From contig NZ_FOLQ01000001.1 of assembly GCF_900112365.1 (NCBI RefSeq), positions 124,001-188,000 of the forward strand: a DNA stretch of 64,000 nucleotides, written 5' to 3'. Below are positions 17,587-26,988 of this stretch, piece by piece (positions within the stretch are counted from its first letter, which is position 1; the number at the start of each line of letters is the position of its first letter). Made by a program: the position numbers and the translations under genes. The DNA comes from Spirosoma endophyticum. Lineage in GTDB: Bacteria > Bacteroidota > Bacteroidia > Cytophagales > Spirosomataceae. The notes under the pieces are model-generated. The model had not been told where the DNA came from and made no database searches. It saw nothing but the letters and a program-made list of their open reading frames with translations.

Positions 17587-18765
17587 TTACGGCGTCGCTA
17601 CCTTTAAGGTCCGCACGAATGCGCGGATATCATCAGCTAACAGGTCAGGCTGTTCCATAGCGGCAAAGTGGCCCCCCTTTGGCATTTTATTCCACTGGTG
17701 AATGGAAAAAAACTGATTCGCAAAGTCTTGCGGAGGCAAAAGATCCGTTTGGAATTGCGCAACGGCCGTTGGTACATTTGGTTTTGTTCCGGTTTTATCG
17801 AATGGATTCAGTTTTTGTAAGGGGTTAAACATTTCCTGCATCATATCGGTCATTGTCTCCCGATACCGCCGAAAGGACGAATTAATCGTCTGGGTTACCC
17901 AATAGATTGTTATGTTGGTTACTAATTCATCTTTGGTGAAGCAGCTTTCCAGATCGCCATCACAATCGCTCCAGGCGTAGAATTTTTCAATAATCCAGGC
18001 GGCCAAACCAGCGGGTGAATCATTTAGCCCATAGGCCAGCGTTTGGGGTTTCGTGCTTTGAACGGCATTATAAGCTCCTTCCGTCTGCTGCCACTGGGTT
18101 ACGTCTTCCTTATACTTCTTTTCATTACGTCCCAGTTTAGTCTCATCCGTAACGATAATGTGGTGGTAAGGAATATCCGTCAGGTGAATACCCAGCAACG
18201 AATCGGCGTGATACAAAGCGATCTGTTCCGTAATCTCGCTGCCCGCATCCCCACCGTGGGCCATAAATTTGGTATAGCCTAGTTCATCAGTCATCAGTTT
18301 GGCGAAGAGACTGGCAATCTGTTTATTATTCATGCCGGTTTCAGTTGGGATATCGGAGAAACCATGCCCCGGAATCGACGGAACAATGACATCGAAAGAA
18401 AGCCCGTTTTCATCTGCCTTTGTTAGTAATGGAATGATTTTCAGGAAACGAACAAAGGAATCAGGCCAGCCGTGGGTCATGAGCAACGGGATTGACTGGT
18501 TTCCTTCCCCCTTTTGATGAATAAAATGAAGCCCGTAGTTATCGATCGTCGCTTTGAAATGCGAAAACGTATTTAAATAATCCTGTTGCTTTTTCCAGTC
18601 AAAATCGTGTTGCCAATACGTACAGAGCTGTTGCAAATAAGCTTCATTCGTACCCGCTTGCCACTGCTCATTGTCAACCTGATCGGGCCAGCGGGTGCTC
18701 GCTAATCGGTCCTGTAGGTTTTTGAGTATCGCCGGATCGACGCTGATTGTAAAAGGGTGTACCAT
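17587..18765 (-). CDS. Epoxide hydrolase-type alpha/beta hydrolase (EHN domain)
   Basis: The first 110 residues or so match the epoxide-hydrolase N-terminal domain, and the rest is an alpha/beta hydrolase fold. The oxyanion-hole motif is HGWPDSF (98-104), the nucleophile is D173 in AHGGDAGSEI, and a late histidine in KGGHFAAMEQP completes the triad. The family hydrolyses epoxides to diols through an alkyl-enzyme ester. It lies 110 bp downstream of an AraC-type regulator on the same strand and probably answers to it. No connection to nucleobase catabolism is visible. Confidence 0.87.
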   Translation of the reverse strand: MVHPFTISVDPAILKNLQDRLASTRWPDQVDNEQWQAGTNEAYLQQLCTYWQHDFDWKKQQDYLNTFSHFKATIDNYGLHFIHQKGEGNQSIPLLMTHGWPDSFVRFLKIIPLLTKADENGLSFDVIVPSIPGHGFSDIPTETGMNNKQIASLFAKLMTDELGYTKFMAHGGDAGSEITEQIALYHADSLLGIHLTDIPYHHIIVTDETKLGRNEKKYKEDVTQWQQTEGAYNAVQSTKPQTLAYGLNDSPAGLAAWIIEKFYAWSDCDGDLESCFTKDELVTNITIYWVTQTINSSFRRYRETMTDMMQEMFNPLQKLNPFDKTGTKPNVPTAVAQFQTDLLPPQDFANQFFSIHQWNKMPKGGHFAAMEQPDLLADDIRAFVRTLKVATP

Positions 18766-18875
18766 TGGGTTTAAGGCGTTTTTTGATGTTAAAAATAAGC
18801 GGCAAAAGCAGGAGAGCCTATAGCGAAATCACGGATAAAAAGGTAGTTTTTTCGGACAAATAGGCTGAATGTAGC

Positions 18876-19742
18876 CTAAGCCTGCTTGTAAGCTAAGGGA
18901 GATACGGACACCTGTTGCTTAAAGAGCCGGGTAAAATAGGATGCATCGGTGTAACCCAGCCAGGAAGCGATTTCCTGAACCGTCATATCCGTCTGTTTAA
19001 GCAGGCTTTTCGCTTCTATCACCAAAAATTCGGTAATATGTTCTTTGGCGGTTTTGCCGGTTGTTTGCTGAAGCACTTCACTCAGGTATTTGGGTGTGAT
19101 ATGCAAGTTATCTGCATAAAAATGAACGGTTCGATGGTTACGAAAATGCTGGGTCAGCAGGGTAGTAAATTCCTGGGTTATGGCTTCGTAGCGGGTCGCA
19201 TTTACGGGCTGAGCCGTGGGGCGTGGCTGATTGTGGCACTGGATAGCAAACTGGAGGATGGCATAAACAAGACCCGGTATGATGGCGTCATCGGTCTGGA
19301 AAGATTTAACGGCATCAAAGAGGAGCTTCATGCGGTCCTGCGTCTCCTGTTCCAGCATGATCACATGCCGACCGGCCGGCTTAAAAAAGGAAAGCCTGGT
19401 TAAATCAGTCAGCTTGATCGTCCTGTGAAATAGCTCCTCGGTAAAGAAGACGGTATCGTGCTCTGATGTATAGTCAGTAGCCCATTTCGATACGGTGCCC
19501 GGCCCAATCGTAATTAAACTCCCTTTCTGCACGGGATACGTAGCACTGCCAATCTGCACATGCCCGCTATAACCCGAATAGGTGATACCGATTCCATAAA
19601 AGGAATTTCGGAACGGGAATTCAAGGTTGGCGGCCCGGTAACTGTCTTGATTTGCCAGAAAAAAGGATGAACGTCTGGTGGATGAATTTGGGTCTACCAG
19701 GTGAGTAAAAAGATCAACTGTCTCGATAGCTGGCTTTTTCAT
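18876..19742 (-). CDS. AraC-family transcriptional regulator
   Basis: This 288-residue protein has an AraC-type cupin-like N-terminal ligand domain and a C-terminal double helix-turn-helix. The DNA-binding part runs from about residue 195, with FYADNLHITPKYLSEVLQQ in the first HTH and VQEIASWLGYTDASYFTRLFKQ in the second. It ends normally at SPLAYKQA. The epoxide hydrolase gene follows on the same strand and is its likely target. The effector is unknown. Confidence 0.9.
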   Translation of the reverse strand: MKKPAIETVDLFTHLVDPNSSTRRSSFFLANQDSYRAANLEFPFRNSFYGIGITYSGYSGHVQIGSATYPVQKGSLITIGPGTVSKWATDYTSEHDTVFFTEELFHRTIKLTDLTRLSFFKPAGRHVIMLEQETQDRMKLLFDAVKSFQTDDAIIPGLVYAILQFAIQCHNQPRPTAQPVNATRYEAITQEFTTLLTQHFRNHRTVHFYADNLHITPKYLSEVLQQTTGKTAKEHITEFLVIEAKSLLKQTDMTVQEIASWLGYTDASYFTRLFKQQVSVSPLAYKQA

Positions 19743-19867
19743 AGTATTAGTTCCTGAAGAAAACTGATCTCCAACCTAACGATTTACGAGACGGGGAGTT
19801 TTATGGATCAGCCTGAACTTAGCGTATCGCGAGGTTATTCAGCGCAACTGTTATCCGAAGCCCAGGT

Positions 19868-19875
19868 TAATTTTG
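19868..19875 (+). promoter_or_regulatory. TAnnTTTG promoter element for the DUF429 gene
   Basis: TAATTTTG matches the Bacteroidota -7 consensus and gives a leader of about 53 bases to the ATG at 19935. A small GGGGTAATCCCC palindrome lies between the two, from about 19890. Confidence 0.45.
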
Positions 19876-19934
19876 TTGCGATTTCGATAGGGGTAATCCC
19901 CAATAAAAGACAAACGGCAGGCGACTAATTAACA

Positions 19935-20609
19935 ATGGATAAAAACGAGGGTATTCCGAGACCTGATGTAATGTATGCTGACTTAGTCGGGATAAGCGAT
20001 ACGACGGTTGTCGGGATCGACCTCACGGGTTCTGAAAAAAAGAAGTGCGGATGGGCTACGTTGACCAATGGCCACGTTGCCACCCGGACCATTTTTACCG
20101 ATCTTGACATAATAGAGGCAACGGTTCGGCAAAATCCAGCGGTCATTTCTATCGATGCCCCGCTATCCCTACCGGCTGGTCGGATTAGTGTGTACGATAC
20201 GGACCCAGGTCGCCAGGAATTCGGTATCCTGCGTGAATGCGAGCGGGCCATGTTAAAAAAGGGCATCCGATCATACCCCTGCCTGATTCGAAGTATGCAG
20301 AAACTTACTGAACGGGGCATTCAACTGGCCAACGAATTTAGACGCAGGGGATTCGCCGTAATCGAAAGCTATCCAGGCGGTGCTCAGGATGTGCTAGGGA
20401 TTCCCCGGAAAGGAAAAAGTATTCCACTGCTGGTGAAAGGATTACAGGCGTTTGGCCTGAGCGGTTCATTCGATCAGATTGGGGTTTCCCATGATGAACT
20501 CGACGCGATTACGTCAGCCATCGTCGGCTGTTTTTATATTGCCAACCGCTATGAAGCCTTGGGCAATGAGCTGGAAGGCTACCTTATCCTCCCTCGTCTC
20601 GAAAGTTGA
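19935..20609 (+). CDS. DUF429-family predicted nuclease
   Basis: This 224-residue protein matches the DUF429 pattern: an RNase H-like start (VVGIDLTGSEKK with WATL following), a second acidic strand in VISIDAPLSLP, the RxCERAM-like RECERAMLKKGI segment, and the ESYPGGAQDVLGIP region. A nuclease role has been predicted for the family from fold similarity, but no substrate is established. It stands alone with its own promoter element and a strong terminator. Confidence 0.8.
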   Translation: MDKNEGIPRPDVMYADLVGISDTTVVGIDLTGSEKKKCGWATLTNGHVATRTIFTDLDIIEATVRQNPAVISIDAPLSLPAGRISVYDTDPGRQEFGILRECERAMLKKGIRSYPCLIRSMQKLTERGIQLANEFRRRGFAVIESYPGGAQDVLGIPRKGKSIPLLVKGLQAFGLSGSFDQIGVSHDELDAITSAIVGCFYIANRYEALGNELEGYLILPRLES

Positions 20610-20640
20610 TAGCCTGAAAAAATCGGAGAGTATTCCGGTG

Positions 20641-20698
20641 AACCGTTTATAAAAAAGCCGTAAACTGAGTACAGCTTACGGCTTTTTTATAAACGGTT
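20641..20698. terminator. Bidirectional terminator with 23-bp perfect arms
   Basis: Arms 20641-20663 and 20676-20698 are perfectly complementary around a 12-base loop, and contain the AAAAAAGCCG / CGGCTTTTTT core. It separates the converging DUF429 and susD genes. The stem is much longer than an intrinsic terminator needs. Confidence 0.92.
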
Positions 20699-20714
20699 AT
20701 GTAACGATTATGGC

Positions 20715-22400
20715 CTAATAGCCAGGATTTTGAACCAGGTAGCCGGGCAGGTTAGACGCGCCATCGACAGCCGTCTGGGGGATTGGGAAAATCCGCTTCT
20801 GCTTATCGGTGTTGGTTTTTTCTGTCCAGGTGCCCTCGTATTTACCGAACCGGATCATGTCGGTACGGCGAAGCATTTCCCAATAGAACTCGAACCCACG
20901 CTCCTGAAACAGTAAATCCAGGCTCATGATAGTCAGCGCGGGGGGCGGAGTTGTGAGGGTGCGCGAGGCACGTACCGTGTTTACATCGGCGAGGGCACCG
21001 GCGGCATCGTTGCTCTTGCGGAGCTTAGCTTCGGCCCGCATCAGGTAGATGTCGGCGAGTCGAACGATGACGATGTCGGCGTCGCCCAGGTTACGACCGC
21101 TGGTCGACTTTTTGCTGAACTCGTATTTCTCCACCCGATACCCCGTATTGTAGTCACTGCCTGCTACGGTGTAGTTAATCTGCTCCGTAAAGTTTACGGG
21201 AAGTGTTGGCCGGTTGCGCGTTACATTGAAGAGCCTGCCGACCTTATACTTACCATCAGGGCATTTTAGAAAGGCACCGTTCACCCGAATCAATCCATAC
21301 TGCTGCCCTCGCAAAATCCCCCGGTTGACGTTGAAATCCGCTTCGGCTACGCACGAATCGCCGGGATTGGAGTAGATCGACAGGTTTTGTTTATAAAAGC
21401 GCGGATCGACCGACGGGTCTTTTGCCCCGTAGGCATTTACCCAGGTGCGGTAGTAATCGGGCGTAATGCCTGGACCATCCGTACCATTGGCCGCCGGAAA
21501 CGCCGGAATTGGGAACTGATCGCCGGAAAGCGAGAAATACGCCAGGCGGTTATTGCCGTTCAGCTCGGCCCGCTGATCGACGGCAAAAATCAACTCCTTG
21601 TTGTCGTGGTTCGTCTGATTGAAAAGCGAGAAGTAATCCCGCGACAACTGGTACTGTCCCGAGTTAATGATCTTGTCGCAGTATTCGACAACTTTGTCCA
21701 TGTCGGCCGCCGGGAACGTAAACTGGCTCGCGTAGCGATCGCGATAAACGGCCGCATTCAGATACAGGCGGGCCAGGAGTCCCCAGGCCGCGCCCTTGCT
21801 CAACCGGCCGGGCCCAACGGTGGGCAGTAAATCGGGTTCTACCGCCAGCAACTCGCTCAGTATGTAGTTGTAGGCAGGATCTCCACGCAGAACAGCCGAG
21901 TTGGCTTGAGGGTCATCTTTTACAAAGACAACACCAAACAGATCGAGCATCACCATGGAATAGTACGCCCGCATTCCTCTGGCTTCGGCCAGATAAACCT
22001 TGGCGCTCGGATCTTTGAGTGTTGGCAACGTATTGATGGCCGAAACAGAACGCGACAGGCTCTGTACCAGATAATTCCAGGTGCTTAGTAGGTTCGGGTC
22101 GGTACTGGTGGTCGTATGCTGGTGCATCGCCAGATAAATGCCATTGTCGCCCCAGTCGGTGCCGCCCCGGTACGGCAGAATAGCCTCGTCGGTCGAGATT
22201 TCCTGAAGATTGAAATAATTGGTGTGCAGGAAAATATTAGGCAACTGCGCATAAACGGGCGCGATGTTACCATCGGCCAACTGCTTGTCGGACAGACCAG
22301 ATACCGACGCTTCGTCGAGTACGTTTTCAGTAAGATTAGTGCAGCTATAGGTGCTGGCCAGGCTGACCAGCGCGAGTAGCGAGAGAATTATTTTTTTCAT
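20715..22400 (-). CDS. SusD/RagB-family nutrient-binding outer-membrane lipoprotein
   Basis: This 561-residue protein begins with a lipoprotein signal peptide (lipid-attachment cysteine C20 in STYSC). It shows the SusD pattern of an N-terminal helical repeat region (AEARGMRAYYSMVMLDLFGVV, GAAWGLLARLYLNAA) and a conserved C-terminal block (DIYLMRAEAKLRKSND, LLFQERGFEFYWEMLRRTDMIRFGKYEG). SusD proteins sit on the cell surface as the lid of a SusC channel. susC is 11 bp upstream on the same strand. No glycoside hydrolase, protease or sulfatase gene is nearby to name a substrate. Confidence 0.95.
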   Translation of the reverse strand: MKKIILSLLALVSLASTYSCTNLTENVLDEASVSGLSDKQLADGNIAPVYAQLPNIFLHTNYFNLQEISTDEAILPYRGGTDWGDNGIYLAMHQHTTTSTDPNLLSTWNYLVQSLSRSVSAINTLPTLKDPSAKVYLAEARGMRAYYSMVMLDLFGVVFVKDDPQANSAVLRGDPAYNYILSELLAVEPDLLPTVGPGRLSKGAAWGLLARLYLNAAVYRDRYASQFTFPAADMDKVVEYCDKIINSGQYQLSRDYFSLFNQTNHDNKELIFAVDQRAELNGNNRLAYFSLSGDQFPIPAFPAANGTDGPGITPDYYRTWVNAYGAKDPSVDPRFYKQNLSIYSNPGDSCVAEADFNVNRGILRGQQYGLIRVNGAFLKCPDGKYKVGRLFNVTRNRPTLPVNFTEQINYTVAGSDYNTGYRVEKYEFSKKSTSGRNLGDADIVIVRLADIYLMRAEAKLRKSNDAAGALADVNTVRASRTLTTPPPALTIMSLDLLFQERGFEFYWEMLRRTDMIRFGKYEGTWTEKTNTDKQKRIFPIPQTAVDGASNLPGYLVQNPGY

Positions 22401-22411
22401 GGCGTTCGGTG

Positions 22412-25400
22412 TTAAAAAGTGAGGTTGAGGCCAAAAACGACCGATCGGGCTTTGGGATAACTGAGGTAATCAATGCCGTACGACGAAATGCCGTTGACCG
22501 TCCGGTCGGTGTTGACTTCCGGATCGTAGCCGTCATAGTTGGTGATGACGAACAGATTCTGTCCCGTCACCGAGAACCGAATGGCATTGATCCAGCGATT
22601 CATACCGATCAGCTTTGGGCTCAGGCTGTAGCCCAGCGCCAGGTTGTTGAGCCGGAAAAAAGCCCCATCTTTCAGGAAGCGTGTCGATACCGGTGCCGAG
22701 TTGTTAATGGACTCATTCGGGTATTTTATGGCTTCAGCCGTCGTATTCAGCCCTTTTGATAGGCGAAGTTTGTAGAAATTTGAATTGGCCGTGTTGTCGT
22801 ACACCTTATTGCCCGACACGCCATTGAAATTAATTGCCAGGTCAAAGCCTTTGTAGGCCAGACTCGTGTTAATGTTAAATTGCTTGGTTGGCAGGGCACT
22901 GCCTGCTGCAATCCGGTCTTTGTCCGTCACAATCCCATCGCCGTCCGTGTCGCGGTAGGTGCTAATGCCCTTGTCATCAAAACCGGTAAAATCTTTCAGA
23001 AAAAACGTACCGATGGGTTGCTCGTTGATGTATCCGTTAACCGTAGCCGACGTCAACCCCGAACCCTGCGCTGAACCCGACGTAATGACCGAGTACGGCG
23101 AGTTGCGGACAATGTTTTTGATGAAAGTCAGGTTACCACCGATGTCAAAACGGAAACCGCTCTGGCTGAGGTACCGGTAGTTCAGGTCGATTTCAACTCC
23201 CTGATTGGAAATGCTCATGTTCGGTACGTTGGTCCAGTACGTACTAGCCGGTTGAATAGGATCGGCCGGAATTACTTCCAGCAGAATCTTCTTAGATACC
23301 TTGTTAAAATAATCGACCGACCCCGACAGGGCGCCCTTGAACAAGGCAAAATCCAGCCCTACATCCGCCTGCGAGGATACTTCCCACTGAATGTCGGGAT
23401 TGGCCAGGCGGGTGTACGAAATACCCGCCGGGTAGCTGGTTGTATTGTCGAGCGGATAACTCGTTGTGCCCGATACCTGCGCCGTATAGAGGGCCTGTGT
23501 AATTTTGGCTGGAATTTCCTGGTTTCCAGTTTGACCCCAACCCGCCCGCAGTTTCAGGTCACTAAACGGTCCCGACTTCAGAAAAGCTTCGTCAGATAGG
23601 CGCCAGCCCGCCGAGATGGATGGGAACACGCCGTATTTATTGTTCGCCCCAAACTTCGATGAGCCGTCGGCCCGCACCGTAGCGGTCAACAGGTATTTAT
23701 CGTTGAACTGGTAATTCAGGCGACCGAAGAACGATTGAAGTTCGTTTTGCAGCGCAGAGCCGGTTGGCCGGTTATTGGCCAGCGTCAGATCCTGGCCCAG
23801 GCCCGGATTGTAAATGGGCTCAACGGGCGTGATCGGAAATTTGTTGATGCTCCAGTCGCGCTCCTGAACAAAAAATTTCTGGTAGGAATGGCCCACTAAC
23901 GCGGTTAGGTTATGGCTGGATTTTGCCAACGTATAGGTGAAGTAGTTTTCGATCAGTGTGTTGCGATTCGTTCGATAGATGCTTTCCAGCCGCCCATCCT
24001 GTTGCGGCACCGCGTTGGCCAGCGTTTGTAAATCACGGACCGAACTGGAATTATCGACACCCAGGTTGAGTTTGTAGACCAGATTCGGCAGGATTTTGAA
24101 CGAAGGCGAGATGCTCCCCACCACCCGATTGATGGTCGTTACGTCTTTTTCCAGATTCAGCGTAATGAGCGGATTCGTGCCTCCCTGATATTGGAATGGA
24201 TTGCCATTGGCGTCATAAGCCGCGTAGGTTGGGTTGGCCGAAATGGCACTTCCAATAACCGTAACGCCCGCGCCACTACCCACCGAACTACCACTCGGTG
24301 GCCGCTGGTTGTTCGTTTGCGAAGCGGTAAGGTTCACGTCTACCGTGAGCCGGTCTTCCAGAAACCGCTGTGATACGTTGATACGGCCCGTGTAGCGTTT
24401 GAGCGAACTGTTTTTTAGAATACCCTGCTGATCTTGTACACCAAACGAACCGTAGTATGTCAATTTCTCGGCGCCACCGCTGAACGACAGGTTATGATTC
24501 TGGGTATAAGCGGTTTGGCTGATCTCCTTCTGCCAGTTGGTCGCTGCACCTTTATCATCCAGTATCCCGCCCAGGGCGGTTACCTGTGTTCGGAATTCGT
24601 CCGCCGAAAATACCTTCAGCGGTCGGGCCATCTTCGAAATCCCCAGGCTGGACGATAAATTGAACGTAGCGCTTCCCGCTTTCCCTTTTTTGGTGGTAAT
24701 CAATACGACACCGTTGGCACCCCGCGCTCCGTAAATAGCCGTTGCCGAGGCATCTTTCAATACGTCGACCGATTCGATATCCTGCGGATTCAGGAAGGTC
24801 AGGGGATTGGTTGTGCCACCCGTACTGGAGTTATCGAGCGGAATGCCGTCCAGTACAAACAGGGGCGTACTGCCGGTACGAACACCACCCGGCCCCCGAA
24901 TCGTGATGCTCTGCGAACTCCCCGGTTCGCCACTGGCCGACGTTACGTTAACGCCAGCCACTTTGCCCTGAATCAGTTGCTCCGGCGAGTTGATGATTCC
25001 CCGGTTGAAATCCGCACTTTTAATCGACTTTACCGAGCCGGTCATATCGCGTTTGGTCGTGCTGCCGTAACCGATGACGACCACCTGCGATAATTCGGAC
25101 GCCGACGCCTTCAGGGCTACGTTGATGGTACTACGTCCGCCAACTTGAACTTCTTCCGAAACAAAGCCAATGAACCCATATACCAGCACGGCCTGACCAC
25201 CATCGGGAATAGTGATTTTGTATTCGCCTTTTGCGTCGGTGGTTGTGCCTTTCTGGGTTCCTTTTAACAGGACGCTGCATCCGGCAAGGGCTTCGTTGGT
25301 TGCAGCATCCGTCACGCGTCCGCTAATGGTAATGTCTGCTACGGGCTTATTGGTGCTAACATAGCGTGTTTGTGGAGAAGTCGTTGACAGGTTTTCACCA

Positions 25401-25489
25401 GTGGCAGTTAGTGAGTTGATTGCCAGTAAAAAGCAATACAATACGCTCCATCTTCGGGAGAATGGAGGAGACAGGTAAAAAAGTCTCAT
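22412..25489 (-). CDS. SusC/RagA-family TonB-linked outer-membrane transporter
   Basis: This 1025-residue receptor starts with a signal peptide, followed by a CarboxypepD_reg-like domain (about residues 53-130, ITISGRVTDAATNEALAG). Next come the TonB-box-like VVVIGYGST, the plug domain with IRGPGG and LFVLDGIPLDN, and a large beta-barrel ending in the aromatic strand VVFGLNLTF. It imports a ligand captured by the SusD partner, driven by TonB. Substrate is unknown. Lying between parts of a purine and pyrimidine degradation island, it might take up nucleosides or nucleic-acid fragments, but nothing in the sequence proves this. Confidence 0.95.
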   Translation of the reverse strand: MRLFYLSPPFSRRWSVLYCFLLAINSLTATGENLSTTSPQTRYVSTNKPVADITISGRVTDAATNEALAGCSVLLKGTQKGTTTDAKGEYKITIPDGGQAVLVYGFIGFVSEEVQVGGRSTINVALKASASELSQVVVIGYGSTTKRDMTGSVKSIKSADFNRGIINSPEQLIQGKVAGVNVTSASGEPGSSQSITIRGPGGVRTGSTPLFVLDGIPLDNSSTGGTTNPLTFLNPQDIESVDVLKDASATAIYGARGANGVVLITTKKGKAGSATFNLSSSLGISKMARPLKVFSADEFRTQVTALGGILDDKGAATNWQKEISQTAYTQNHNLSFSGGAEKLTYYGSFGVQDQQGILKNSSLKRYTGRINVSQRFLEDRLTVDVNLTASQTNNQRPPSGSSVGSGAGVTVIGSAISANPTYAAYDANGNPFQYQGGTNPLITLNLEKDVTTINRVVGSISPSFKILPNLVYKLNLGVDNSSSVRDLQTLANAVPQQDGRLESIYRTNRNTLIENYFTYTLAKSSHNLTALVGHSYQKFFVQERDWSINKFPITPVEPIYNPGLGQDLTLANNRPTGSALQNELQSFFGRLNYQFNDKYLLTATVRADGSSKFGANNKYGVFPSISAGWRLSDEAFLKSGPFSDLKLRAGWGQTGNQEIPAKITQALYTAQVSGTTSYPLDNTTSYPAGISYTRLANPDIQWEVSSQADVGLDFALFKGALSGSVDYFNKVSKKILLEVIPADPIQPASTYWTNVPNMSISNQGVEIDLNYRYLSQSGFRFDIGGNLTFIKNIVRNSPYSVITSGSAQGSGLTSATVNGYINEQPIGTFFLKDFTGFDDKGISTYRDTDGDGIVTDKDRIAAGSALPTKQFNINTSLAYKGFDLAINFNGVSGNKVYDNTANSNFYKLRLSKGLNTTAEAIKYPNESINNSAPVSTRFLKDGAFFRLNNLALGYSLSPKLIGMNRWINAIRFSVTGQNLFVITNYDGYDPEVNTDRTVNGISSYGIDYLSYPKARSVVFGLNLTF

Positions 25490-25769
25490 AATTGTAGAAG
25501 TTAGTAGAGAATGAAAAATTGTTTTTGATAAAATCTGGAAAGAACCCGCAAGTATTAAATTAAAATTAAAAATACCCAGAAAAATACAATAAAAAATAGT
25601 TAAATGTCCTTAGTCCAAGAGTTGGATACTTACTGTAAATGAGTGTATAAGCGGCTAAAAGCCAGACATCTCGATTGTTACGTTATTATTACCTGCTAAG
25701 TAAATAGACCTATACGAAATGGGCGTGAGATAGCTTAAATGACATGTATAAAAACCGTACTATAGCCAA

Positions 25770-26255
25770 ATGATTGACATTAGAAAAGCCGCAGCCACTG
25801 ACCATGACCAGATCTGGATGATTATCCAGCAGGTGATTTCGAGGGGTGATACGTACGTTTTTGACCCGGAATCGTCAAGAGAGAAAATGCTGGATTACTG
25901 GTGTGGTCCCGATAAGCACACCTATGTGGCGACCCTGAACGGCAACGTAGCAGGAACGTTTGTTCTGAAAGACAACCAGCCTGATCTGGGTTCGCACATC
26001 GCCAATGCAAGCTACATGACCCTGGCGAGCGCAGCCAGGCAGGGGATTGGGAAAACTATGTGTGTATTTTCGCTGGAAGAAGCGAAACGACTGGGCTATA
26101 AAGCCATGCAGTTCAACATCGTTATCAAAAGCAACGAACGCGCCGTGCGGTTGTGGCAAACGCTAGGATTTACAATAATCGGCGAAATCCCCGAAGCCTT
26201 TAATCATAGGCAACATGGCTTGACAAACGCGTATATTATGTATCGGAAATTGTGA
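25770..26255 (+). CDS. GNAT-family N-acetyltransferase
   Basis: This 161-residue protein has the GNAT layout: an N-terminal IRKAAATDHDQIW strand-helix, a central acceptor-binding strand region and the acetyl-CoA pocket in RQGIGKTMCVFSLEEAKRLGYKAMQ. The FNIVIKSNERAVRLWQTLGFTIIGEIPEAF tail resembles phosphinothricin-type and amino-acid acetyltransferases. The substrate is unknown. Its gene starts after a 280-bp AT-rich gap divergent from susC and may be transcribed with the next gene, 49 bp downstream. Confidence 0.85.
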   Translation: MIDIRKAAATDHDQIWMIIQQVISRGDTYVFDPESSREKMLDYWCGPDKHTYVATLNGNVAGTFVLKDNQPDLGSHIANASYMTLASAARQGIGKTMCVFSLEEAKRLGYKAMQFNIVIKSNERAVRLWQTLGFTIIGEIPEAFNHRQHGLTNAYIMYRKL

Positions 26256-26304
26256 GATTGGGATTCTTAATTAAAAGCTTCTTTTGCCACAAACCTTTAC
26301 CCGT

Positions 26305-26907
26305 ATGCATCGAATCCCAATTATTTTAATTTACTCCAGACTTTTGATCGGGTTGATAATTATTCTACTAAGTCTGATGCATGTTGAGAAGTATAAATTC
26401 ATTGCCATTGCGCTTTTAACCATTGGTTTATTGACCGATATTTTTGATGGTATTATTGCACGATCAATCAACGTATCAACGCAGAATCTAAGGCGTTTAG
26501 ACTCGTCTATTGATCAACTATTTTTTATATCTGTTGCAACGGCTACCTACTTGCAGTGCCCAGAATTTTTTAAATTAAATTCATGGAAACTGATAATACT
26601 GTTAGGGTTTGAAGGGCTGACGTATGTGGTCAGTTTTATAAAATTTAAGAAGGAAGTTGCGACACATTCCATTGGCGCGAAAATATGGACGCTCTTGCTA
26701 TTCGCAACACTAGTTGAGATTATAATCAAGTGTCAATCTGGTATTTTATTTGAGCTTTTCTTTTGGGTTGGCATAATGACAAGGCTTGAAATTATTGCGA
26801 TCATTTTGACATTGAAAAAATGGACTAATGACGTGCCTTCATTTTATCATTCTGTGAGACTCAGACAAGGCAAAGAAATTAAACGACATAAGCTATTTAA
26901 CGGGTGA
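26305..26907 (+). CDS. CDP-alcohol phosphatidyltransferase-like membrane protein
   Basis: This 200-residue integral membrane protein has five or six hydrophobic segments. It carries most of the CDP-alcohol phosphatidyltransferase signature: DIFDGIIAR, eight residues, then RRLDSSID. All four aspartates and the DG-AR part are present, but the second conserved glycine, which should sit just before RRLD, is a leucine. The gene is clearly more AT-rich than its neighbours, which hints at foreign origin. I chose the ATG at 26305; the frame is open from a TTG at 26284. The product lipid cannot be named, and the glycine change leaves activity uncertain. Confidence 0.72.
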   Translation: MHRIPIILIYSRLLIGLIIILLSLMHVEKYKFIAIALLTIGLLTDIFDGIIARSINVSTQNLRRLDSSIDQLFFISVATATYLQCPEFFKLNSWKLIILLGFEGLTYVVSFIKFKKEVATHSIGAKIWTLLLFATLVEIIIKCQSGILFELFFWVGIMTRLEIIAIILTLKKWTNDVPSFYHSVRLRQGKEIKRHKLFNG

Positions 26908-26988
26908 GCATATACAATCAAATTTCCTTTTTGCACGTAGTAGCGAACATGTAAACCCGACACTACGTGTGTAAGAACACGTTGCCAC

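Noticed and set aside
18766-18875. TAGGCT / AGCCTA inverted repeat at the end of the AraC gene as a terminator.
   Set aside because: Six-bp arms with a 6-base loop and no T-run are too weak, and it would cut off the likely target gene downstream.
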